From Temnothorax longispinosus (Eukaryota; Arthropoda; Insecta; Hymenoptera; Formicidae), in contig NC_092358.1 of NCBI RefSeq assembly GCF_030848805.1, positions 1,488,001 to 1,552,000 of the forward strand: DNA of 64,000 nt, in the 5' to 3' direction. The position numbers and the translations under genes were made by a program. Numbering within the stretch: the first letter of the stretch is position 1; the number at the start of each line of letters is the position of its first letter. Shown one piece after another: positions 1-10,600 of the stretch. Below the pieces are notes generated by a model. It saw only the letters and a list, made by a program, of their open reading frames with translations. It did not search any database and was not told where the DNA came from.

Positions 1-1193
1 TCGTTAAAATTGATCTTGGCGTATGCGCTATCTTTCCATGGTAATAAATTCTTAATCCAATACAGAAACTATCGTAGAATAGAACGAGATTGGAAAAAAT
101 AAGAAAACATCCTAGCAACAATCAATATTTAAGAGAAGGTAGTTACTAAGCTTCAGTTCAAACGCTTGTAAGAATTCCGTCGCTCGATTTTCAAGCGTTT
201 TGAAGTCCAGGCCGTGCTGTGACTATACCCGATCTAGTTTGGGAATATCATTTTAAATTTTAGTTTTTTTTTTTACAACAGAATAATTCGTCGAAGATTC
301 CCTCCATCCCGCTTCTGACGTCACAACGTATACGGAAATTGAAGTGAGTAGAACCACCGTCTACCAGTCGCCGTCTTAAGCAGTCTACATTCCACGCATT
401 GATCGCAGAAACAAAATCTCGCATGCCTCCGAAATGCATTAAATTGATAAAGAGTGATATATCCCGTTGCTCTGGGAGGATAAACGGCACGCGGAACGGC
501 CGCCGATAAGATAAACTGTCGCGTTGCGTTACTTCGAAAATCGTGGCAGAAATTACTTAGGAATAGCTTGATGAGGAAGGGGCGCACAGAAAGAGAGAGC
601 GAATGAGCACGGAGAGAAGAAGGATGTGTGTATCCTTGTACTCTCGTGATACCGTTAAATCACGCGAAATGTAACGCAGCAATTCTCTTCGCATCTACCG
701 TTTCCACATTACAATTACAAATACTTACATGAAGTTTAGCATCATTTTACTTGCATCGAAAAAGATTTTATCGCATTTCATCAAGTATAATCCACTACGA
801 CCCTATTAACGACATGTTGCAGTTACTATTAAAATATAATGTAATTAAGAAATAACTAAATATTCTAACTTTAGTCGTAAATTACTTTGAGTGACTGCAA
901 TAATTATTTAGTGAGCATTAAAACGAGCTAATCGTTTGAAGCAAATACAAAATGTTTGAAGAAAAATTGTATCTAATTACTAATAATGATATATTCTATC
1001 TTCATTTTTAAAAAGGATGAAATGAAAGGTAGACGGAAAGGATGGGATGTACGTATGTATGTCGTGTCCTTAACGAATGATAATACTTCATTCCCTATAT
1101 CACTGTTGTTATCTAAACTAACTTATGTGCAAAGTTTCTAAGCGCTGTTGCACTGTATGAAATATATCTTAATTTTAATATAGGTATACAAGA

Positions 1194-1195
<2 letters not shown>

Positions 1196-1239
<44 letters not shown>
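1196..1239. repeat. (AT)n microsatellite
   Basis: Forty-odd bases of uninterrupted alternating A and T. Confidence 0.98.
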
Positions 1240-1244
<5 letters not shown>

Positions 1245-1266
1245 CATTAATACAACATATTATCTG

Positions 1267-1329
1267 AAAAATTTTGTATATCCACATATTCTACGTATTA
1301 TATATACATATATAATACACAAAATTTTT
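1267..1329. repeat. AT-rich nested inverted repeat
   Basis: aaaaattttgt (1267-1277) pairs with acaaaattttt (1319-1329). Between them lies a second near-perfect palindrome, gtattatatatacatatata (from about 1295) running on to atac. Confidence 0.5.
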
Positions 1330-1417
1330 GTAAATATAACTGAAGAATATTCTATATCCGCTGAGTTATTTAATCGCATATATTTTCAATAACTGGAAAT
1401 TTAAGAAAAGAGGCTAC

Positions 1418-1457
1418 TGTGTGTGTATGTGTGCGCGCGCGCGCGCGTGTGTGTGTG
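1418..1457. repeat. GT/GC alternating purine-pyrimidine tract
   Basis: A run of TG, then CG (about 14 bases), then TG dinucleotides. This composition is prone to Z-DNA. Confidence 0.95.
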
Positions 1458-2770
1458 GATCGTCTACGGTCGATAAATTATCTGAAAAGTATTAAAGGTC
1501 TATTCACGAATATGTAAACGCCTCCTCTCGTAGACGAACCGTCCCGACGTGATCTCTAATGTGTTTAAATGGTGGAAAGGTAATGTACAGGGCAGCCCAC
1601 CCTTACACGAACTCGTCGCTGACTCTTAGCTAAAAGAGTGCCGGAAGCCATGCTGTTCTAAACAGAATGCCAAGAGGACAATGAGCAACTCAGGATGGAG
1701 GAGGAGAAACGAACAAAACGTAGCGCGACAAGAACGATATTAAATGTGTGTACATGTATTTATGCCCGCGTGTGTACGAAAAGTATCTTATCTTTTTTAT
1801 TTCTCGCGAAGTTGAAGTTGAACAAAGGTCTACAAATTTAATATAAATAAATGCAATTGGTTGCTATGTTGAATAGGTCGGTATGTTATAAATAATTTAT
1901 TTTACTCAGTAGTTAAAAGAAAATATTTTTCAAAGGCATTTTTTATTTTAATTGAAACACTCGAAATAAAAATATTTTACCTAAATAATATAGCATGTTA
2001 AATTTAAATTTCATATATTACTATTTTTATTGTTTATTTTATTGTCTAAATATTTGATAAAATTGTGATACGTACATCATAGTATAAAAAATGATGTTTA
2101 ACCTTTTCTACAATTTTAGTTATCTGCAGAAAGTTCGTAATCTGAATAAGTCTTGTAAATCATTTTAGATCTGTTAAAGGCAAAAAAAATCTTTTAAATG
2201 TGATTCACAATATAAAGTATATAATTAAATTAAAATTCCACAAAAACTCAACAAAAAGATGGACAATTGTGTTCAATATAAGAAGCGAGAAATAAATATT
2301 TAGAAACAATTACGCGAGAACTAGATTAGAATCTTGAATACGTTTTTTCCTATGATCTCGAGTCTTAAAGGAAGTTTGGTTGTGACTGGATAAGGAAGTT
2401 ACTTTTGAGGAGAGCAGGGAATTATTTCTTATGTGAGACCGTATAAAGATAAACAGAAACAAAAACACAAAATCGGACAGTATATCAAAAGAAGAAGCGA
2501 AGTAGTAACCGTGTACTGTAAGCCGTAAGAGAGTTCATCAAGCAGACTGAGAAAGTATTAAAGATGGGATCGTGAAAGTAGATATAAAGCGCAATAGTAA
2601 TAATATATCTAGGTAATCTACCTCTTTTCGTGCCACGCATGCATGTCCTTGTTCGTTTGTGATTTTGTCGTAATTAATTATTTCATCGCTTCTACCGCTT
2701 CAACCCCACCCTTTCAGCCACGTCTCTCGAAGTTAACGGGCAATAAGAGAGATCAAACAGGATGAAAGGA

Positions 2771-2806
2771 AGAAAAAAAAAAAGAAAAAAAAGAAAAAAA
2801 GAAAGA
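2771..2806. repeat. A-rich low-complexity tract
   Basis: Three runs of seven or more A separated by single G bases, ending gaaagaac. Confidence 0.9.
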
Positions 2807-4005
2807 ACAAAACCAAGGAAAAAATAAAAGAATTGGTCAAGCCGCAATATATCTGTGGATAATAGGACGTATTATGGTATAGACACGTTCCTCCTTATCG
2901 CGCATCTCGTGTTCGTTCGTTTCGTTTCCGGGTAGCAAATCGGACTCGAGGAAGTCGGGCTCCGTGTCGGACGTCGGTCGTTGAAGAGCGCACAGAAAGA
3001 GAAGATAGGACAGAAAGTGAGACACGACGACACGCCATCCTGATAATGCTTTATGAAAACATTTGGTCGATCTCGAAAGTTTCGTCGCGCAGAAGATTCG
3101 ATTAAATATTACAAATTTTCTATTTAAAAAAGTACTTCACGGAAAATAAACACATTTCAATGTAAATCAATGAATTGGAATACCTACATAGAAAGCGAGT
3201 AATTTTACGTAAAATTTAATTTACGTTCACATTTTCAAAGCGTATGAAATTTATCAGAATTATTTAATCATCATAAAAGACAGAAGATTGAAACCAGATC
3301 CGACAATCTGATATTCTGATATTGATAACCAAATGTGAAGACACAAAACAACCTTTTTACTAAATTAAATTACCAACTGACAATGAGTTATACCATATAC
3401 ATATAAATATAATGTAAAAAAAAAACGTAGCAAAGAGTAAACTGTCGTAATTAAAAGAATGATATGGCGCGTACTCGACCAATGAAATTTCCTATCGCGT
3501 CACGAGAACGATCCGATTGATCATACGGGCATTTATCAGGGTGACGTTTCATGGCATCTGCCGATCGATCGGCCGGATGAGTGGATTTTCAAAGCACTAC
3601 CATAGTAGCCCGGAATTAGAGCGTCGGCTATTTGGTGATTTTGGCCTCCTCATTGATCGCAAGCCGTTCGTGGAGACTTGTAGCGGTAACATCTGGGACC
3701 TTCTATACGTCTCTCTCTCTCACTCTCTCCCTGACCGAATCCAACGACAAGCCATGACGAATCCATTGTGCGACCCGTGAGCAAGCATTCATGCTAAGCA
3801 GGCCCGATCGTTCAGCGCGAGGCTCAGAACAAATCCCCATTTCGCCTCCAAGTTCCTTCCGAGAGAGCGCACAAATTGCCGCTCTCGGACGATGATCGTA
3901 TCGAGAAAACTGGGCTATTTATCTGCTCGATGCAGTATGTCTGTGCCGAATATATATTATAGAGACCGATTAACTCTATGTGTGAATATCCTGTATTTTT
4001 CTCAT

Positions 4006-4335
4006 CTAAAAATAGATGTAAACGATAGGAGAAAAAAGTAAGATTATATATAAAAGAATAAAAACAGCTAATTGGTAGTTCAATACGATCATCAATGGAA
4101 CCATATAAATGCAGTAGCTAAATGCACGACCAAAATCTTCAGATACCAAGTTGTAGATGAATACTTTAAACTTGAGATCTTGCATCGCCAATAAAAAAGT
4201 CGCGAACCAGTGAATTGCTAATATCAAAATAAAGTAAAAAGATATTAATCTCAACAAAATTGGAACTGAATTGACAAGAATCAAACTAGATATATCGTGT
4301 GTAAATATAATAATTAAAATCAAACATACTAACAC
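4006..4335 (-). other. hydrophobic AT-rich open frame, unrecognised
   Basis: A frame of about 109 codons, open upstream to a stop near 4365 and without an ATG at its start (the first codon in this interval is GTG). The translation is almost entirely hydrophobic with about three membrane-like stretches and a central charged segment (FLLAMQDLKFKVFIYNLVSE). This layout is loosely like a piece of an insect gustatory receptor. A T-rich strand also gives Phe/Ile/Leu/Tyr runs by chance, and that is the more likely explanation. Confidence 0.12.
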
Positions 4336-6157
4336 AGGTTTTGTTAATTCAACCTGGTATCGGAACTCATATTACGTCGTACAATTGCACATTTTTAACA
4401 TAGCATGCATCTTAAAATTTCTCTATGCACTGTGAGAGACGGCAAGCAATTTTTAAGGTGATCAACCCACTACCAAACGCAAGCTTACGAAAGGGAGACA
4501 CGTGTACACAGGTTCAGGTCGAGCTTGTTAGAAGCGTCAGTGAACGTCTATCTAGGACTTAGAAAAAAAGTAACCCAGAGAGAAAAGCATGCACGTAACA
4601 GCACGTGCGGATCACATATAAAGCAAAGCTAGCACAAGTCTCGCGTGACTTCGCTGATATCGTAAAATCACCAAAAGATATTTGTTCATTCTAAAAATGT
4701 AAAAGAAGGCAAACTTTCTTCTGAATCACTATTATTAAAATGTGATTCATAGAAATGTTCTCTTTTCAATAAATAAAAAAAAGATCGTAAACATATCGTA
4801 CTTTTGATATGAGAAACCTTCCAACAGCAACTAACAATAAGTGGCAAAGTAAATTCTAGTCGCGTTGTAAGTTACTATTAAATATAATTACAGCATGCCT
4901 TATTTCGTTCCACCATGTTATGTCTAATCAGATGTTGCTACAGTCGAAGTCACGCGACTAGAAAACATAAGGGTTTTGAAGGTATGTACGGTCAGAGCTA
5001 ATAGTGCATCAGGATCCTTTCGATCGCATCTTCACGCAATCGAAGCCAACTTGCAGAATATGCGACACGAATATTCCTGGACAGAAAGCTCAAGACCGTA
5101 CGGGGATATCGAGCAGAAAGCCAAGGTATTGATGCATATACGCGGAGGGAGACAGAGGACAGTAAAGAGTTTCAAGAGGGAGAGGAGACCAAGTGACCTA
5201 GATAATAATGAAATATATTGATAAATATATTATAAGCTTCCACGGCATTTGACGAAAATTGAAATAATCTCGAATCCAGAGTCACATTGAAATCAGTATA
5301 TATTGTTTACCGTTGTTCAGTGACCAGCGCTATCTAAACCATGTATTAGCTTCGAATGTAATACATAATGTACCTCGAATTATTGTCCAAAATGTTCCAT
5401 CACTGAATCTTAAATCGACTTACAATGTTCATGCTCACTACAGCCAATACATATTCAGTACATTTATTTTAATAAAACTAACTAAGCCACAGGAAAGATC
5501 AAGACTTCCACGTTAATCTATAAATTTCTCACAATTACCGCGCTCTTTCGCCTTTATAACGAAAGCCACAGTGTTTAATCGCTGTTGCAACAAGCGAGTA
5601 ACTGCACGCTTGACCATTCGTTTATCTATAAAACTTTCTACCCTCCCGATTGCGCATTAACTTAACCGCAAATTAATCCCACTAATACCATGAACAAGCG
5701 TAGATTCGTTGCGCAAGTGATTTCTCTTTCTCAACTACTATGTAGAAAAACATAATAAATGCAAATATTGAAACATATTGTAAACGAATAAGAAATATCA
5801 ACTTAACTGCGATAATATTGGCCTTTCAGATGTCTCTACGTTCATATTTTCAGTTAGAATTATCTAGTTTTCTAAAGAAACAAATTACTGTGTTTTTCCG
5901 TAAGCCATCTCTGTCTCTTTTTTCGCGATTATTCCAACTTTGAATCATCTACCGAGGTTGCCAGTAAAGTTGAAATTTTGCTGGATATATTAAGGATTAT
6001 GTACAGTGAAAAGACATTGAACCGGGAGGGTGTATCAATTTTTTGGACAAGTGGAACGGAAATCCATCGTATGTATATTGTTACCCTGGTGATAGCCAGG
6101 TTGGTGATCGAGAATAGGGTATGGGAGAGGGTGGAGCACGAAAAACAAAAGACTTAC

Positions 6158-6436
6158 GGCGTCTGCCACGAGGTGTGCGGGCGGGAGGGCTGCCTGCAAG
6201 TGTCCACTCTTCAGCAGGGGGTCGGCGAGGCCTGCCACGCTGGCGTGTAAGGGGCTCGGGTGGAGAGGATGATGGGGGGTCGTAAGATGGGCCGTGGATA
6301 GGAGCGGGTGCCCGTGAGAAGCGGCGAAGGCCGAGGAGGGGTGGGCCGCGAAGGGCGAGGTCGTCAAAGTTTGGGTATTCAGCGAGGGCGGGGTGTGCCC
6401 GGCAACGGGCGCGGGCAATGGTAATACTGTACTTAC
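6158..6436 (-). CDS. mub: mub optional exon extension (distal donor), Ala/Pro/His/Leu-rich
   Basis: If the donor at 6436 is skipped the frame continues for 279 nt (93 codons) to a second strong donor, GCC|gtaagtctt (6157-6149). The added segment runs VSTVLPLPAPVAGHTPPSLN onward and ends HLVADA. It is low in complexity, rich in A, P, H, L, S and T, has no stop, and keeps phase 0. GC content is much higher than in the intron beyond it. If neither donor is used, the frame ends at a stop near 6035, which would give a truncated protein without KH3. The extension may be a real isoform or conserved intronic sequence; transcripts would decide. Confidence 0.5.
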
Positions 6437-7622
6437 GTCCGAGTGGGCGGGCACCGCGTAATTACCCTGGATGGTGTAGGCTTGCCCACCAGCCAGGATC
6501 ACTGGCCCACCGACTTGGGGTTTGGGGCGATAAGGGATCGTGGCACCTTTGGGAGGGGACTGAAACAGAAAGAAACACACACACGAGTGCGAATACACCG
6601 ATCGAGCCGTTACATTTGGTATAGCATCCGCGATATCATAAAAAAAAGATGGCCCTTTTATCCTATTAAAGTCCAAAAATAATGACTCAGTCCACGAGAG
6701 AGTCGCTTCATGACCGAAAACTTCAGCAGCGAGAGATACATACACCGCGTCGCTCTGAAGAAATTTATAAATGGAAGAAAAAAAAAATAATTAAAATTGT
6801 TATTAATACTCATTTACTCTGGACTTTAGTAGGTTAATCTCATTTATCATAATTCAGTAAAATTGTTTGAACGTGTGCAATCATTCTTTTAAGATTAAAT
6901 CAATATAGTACGAAATATCGCATTTAAGTTTTGAATGTTGGTGTAGTTACTATTTGTCAGCAGATCAATAACTATAAACGTTTCTATAGACATGTACTTA
7001 ATGGAATCAATGGCACGCTCATGAATGATTACGATTACGTAAGTTGCTTTCGGCTATATAGTTTTTCCGGACGACAATTTCTATAAAGTCAAGTATCAAA
7101 GGGCGAACTAGAAACAAAGAGACGTAGATCGACCGTCGCGAGGTCGCAAAACAATGGTACGTACCTCTAGCATAACGCAGCAGATATGATATATGCATTG
7201 CGTGATCGCCTCGCTGGTACCGGATATGGTTACTGCACGTTCCGTCGAATTAGGCAGCATCTCAGAAGCGACTTGGATAGAGGCGCCAGTAACCTCCCGA
7301 ATTTCTTTGATCTTGGAACCACCCTTGCCGATCAGGGAGCCGCATTGCGAAGCGGGAACGATCAGTCTGAGTGTGATGGGCGGCCTCGATACACCACCAC
7401 CGCCTCCGGCACCGCCACCCTGAATGTCGTGGAACTGGGAGCACCACTCCTCAAACTTCTTGCATATCAGCGTGAACGCCTTGAAGATCGAGTTCGTCGG
7501 CCCGGTGACAGTCACTATCCGTTCCGGGCAGGAACCATCGGAGATATTGATTTTCGCGCCGGACTACGTTAAGTGAACGGAAAAAAGTATTACCGATCAT
7601 GGGTCTTCGTATATATGTATAT

Positions 7623-7680
<58 letters not shown>

Positions 7681-10600
7681 CAATTATTTTCAGCTTCCAA
7701 TATTCGATAATCAATGCCGGCTATTCTGAGAGGTCAAGTTAGTGTGTATTAGTGAAATAATGATTAAAGTAGAAAACAAACTTAAGAGAAAGACATGTAA
7801 ATGTAATCTGTCCTTGACAGCTGAACCAATCGTAAAGCACTAATAATAATTTACATGCTTTCACGTAGAATATCATCTTGTGATACGTGATGCGATTACA
7901 CGTAACTCTTTTTTTATTGTCAAAAACTTAGGTGTATTTCGCAATAGGAATTGATACTTACTTCTTCACGGAACCTCTTGACGATCTCTCCTTTTTTCCC
8001 GATAATGCTACCGACTTCCTGCAATAAAATAAGAATATTACGTTAGTTTACGTGTCTTTAAGATCTTAGTACACACTAAACTCGATAACACAAACGCACG
8101 TACGCATAATTACTTAATGCCCTGAATAATGCAGAATTGTTACTATAACTCTGTCGATGAAATAAAAATACGTTATAGCGCGATATTGTGATATTAGTTA
8201 TTTATTATAACGTAAAAACATGATTGGTACAATACAATTGTATATCGGTTATCAATCGATAATGATAATCATAGAACATATTTTGAACGCGTTTGTCAAC
8301 AGATATTTAATGCACAATTTTACTAAATATATTGATATCATCACATTTTGTGATTACATCAGTACGTTATGCATAAAAGGAAGTAACTGCGAGATATATG
8401 ACAAAATTGGCACGCAAGCCTATAATTAGTAGTACGCATAAGTAGCTGATGTCCACTCAGACTTCGCGTCTACCCTGATACCGTCTGACCTCGGACGTCA
8501 CTGTTACTTCCGTAGCAACCACAGCGCGGGTATATTCCTGCGCTCTCTCTAAACTTAGATGATGTCTCCCGGACGAAATGCCAACGTTCCTAACGACGTT
8601 AACAAGTTTCGCATATCTCGCGCTATCGGTTTATCGTCCCCTGGTTTAAGAGGATCAAAATTTCATGTATTGAAACAGGCTCGCATGCTACCTCGGCACA
8701 TCTTATCCCCGTGAACGGAATCGCGTGCCAGTGTTCGTGCACCAGCGCGAAGTCGCAAACTTGTGAATACGGGCCGCGACGCTGACCCTAATTAGGGTTT
8801 ATACACTTTCATAGTTCCGCCGTTCGTTCCGCGCGAGCGGTAAACAAATCAACGACGGCGACAGTCGTGAATTCCTATTGACGTGCCCAAGGTAGCGCGA
8901 TCGGACAAGCGTCATCGCCGACGAATTAGATGCACGCCGAAGCAAATATAGCCGGAACAAGAAGACAGCGAGACGATGAGGGAAGAGGGCTTGGCGACGC
9001 GCCAGACACGAGGGTCAGGCGACGATCGGCGAAATCCGTGAGATTGCAAGTCCTCGAGAGAGAAAGAGAGATCAGATTGTGTCGAGCCGCGTTATCAACC
9101 TAGGACAGTACGTCATGGCGGCTCCTACACGGACGTCGTTTCCGAGAGCTATGTATAGCCACGACGCTATACCGGTCAATAGTTTCAGCGCAGCCTACTT
9201 TTATGAAATAAGATTAAAAGTTTTCCGATATTGTCCTACTTCTGTAAATATACCGTATCGCCATGAGAGGTGGAATAAAGCGCAGAAGATATAGAGTGAA
9301 TAATATAGAGTGGCATATGGAATTAAACAAAATTCAGCTTTATGTCAAGTCTTATACGACGTCTTGAACGCTAATTTCGATTCGAGAAGTGCCAGCGAAA
9401 CACTAAGTATATAGTTCTAACTATATAGTAAACGACAAGTGACAGCGACAGAAAGTCTTTTCGAGCTACGCGTTTGTCACAAGGATTAAAGTCTACTTTA
9501 CTGAAGTCTGCTTTGAGGAAACAAAGACGGTGTAGCAAAAATTAGACTCTCGAGTTGCTCTATGATTGCAGACTGGAATGATTCCTGAAGGCTCGCAAGT
9601 ATGACCGGTTGGCCGATGGCCCTGGCCGGCGTCCAAACCCCGCTGGAGTCCAGAGATTCGCCAAAAAGTCCAAAACAGAATACACTGGCAGCGAAAAAAG
9701 CAAGAAGAGGCAAGCGCGTCCTTTTTCCCCCTTGGGGTGTTTGGAGATCATTAATCGTCATCTCTCTCACAAAACTATTGAATTCAACCGGCGGAGCTGG
9801 ATGGAGAAATTAGTGCTACGTAGCCGGGACAGAAAGAAAATATTTAGATAACACAGGTACGAGTCGGCTCAATAGATAAGCTTGGACCCTAGCCAAATAT
9901 TTACGTCATAATGATATCGCAAGATCGGAGACGCGGTAGCGGCCATGACATTGTTCAACAATACAATACGGGAACGATATCGTTTAATGGCGGAAACTAA
10001 AATGGACTCTTGCTGCTGTTCATCGAGAAATTGGTAGAAGATAAAGATAAAATTGCGATTGCAATTTTTGAGCCATATTTATAACGCTTCATTCTACTGG
10101 CGGGATAGTTAAAGACTAGATGAAAAAGTATTTCTCGTAAAAGTTAGCAAATTTATTTGGCTGAATTATTTTACTGACGTATATTGATTTATGGATATCG
10201 TATACTTATGGGGATAAGTCACCGGGACCGTGCCATCGGAAGGATAATGGAATCATGATAATCCGCGATGCACCGGCCGATTGGCTTTTGGCCCTGGCCG
10301 GTGTCCAGTCTGCCCCAGAAGATCACGGTGCGTGCTCCACCGGCAGACATAATGCCTCTCCGGCCAAAAATGCGGCTAGACGTATTTATTTCGCGCGAAG
10401 GAGGCTGCTCGACTATCCATTTACCCGTTTGCAGAGCTCCCAAAGCGAGTTTTGCAACACGCGCGACCACGGCATTGGCGAGCTGAGTAAAGAGGCACAT
10501 AATTAATAAACGTCCGTGAGATCAGCGTGTCCGCCACGTCCGAATTGTAACGTTAACGCGACGATCCGAAGACGTTCTTTATTGTTTGATTTATTGTATT

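Larger units (their letters stand above)
1..6157 (-). other. presumed mub intron leading to the unseen KH3 exons
   Basis: AT-rich noncoding sequence. No frame on the minus strand encodes the expected KH3 (a PNELIGCIIGKGG-like motif), so the next mub exon is left of the window. It holds a (TA)n tract at 1196-1239, a GT/GC tract at 1418-1457, an A-rich tract at 2771-2806, an AT-rich inverted repeat at 1267-1329 and a hydrophobic minus-strand open frame at 4006-4335. The open frames at 260-587, 2837-3025, 3517-3780, 4976-5221 and 5313-5516 show no recognisable family. Confidence 0.6.

Noticed and set aside
6035..6157. Continuation of the mub frame past the distal donor to a stop (…VSLLFFVLHPLPY…)
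   Set aside because: Sequence character changes from GC-rich coding-like to intron-like right at a strong donor, and I saw no minus-strand poly(A) signal close downstream. An intron-retention terminus cannot be excluded, but it is not called.
7186..7572. 128-codon plus-strand frame
   Set aside because: An antisense shadow of the KH2 exon, which has clear family motifs on the minus strand.
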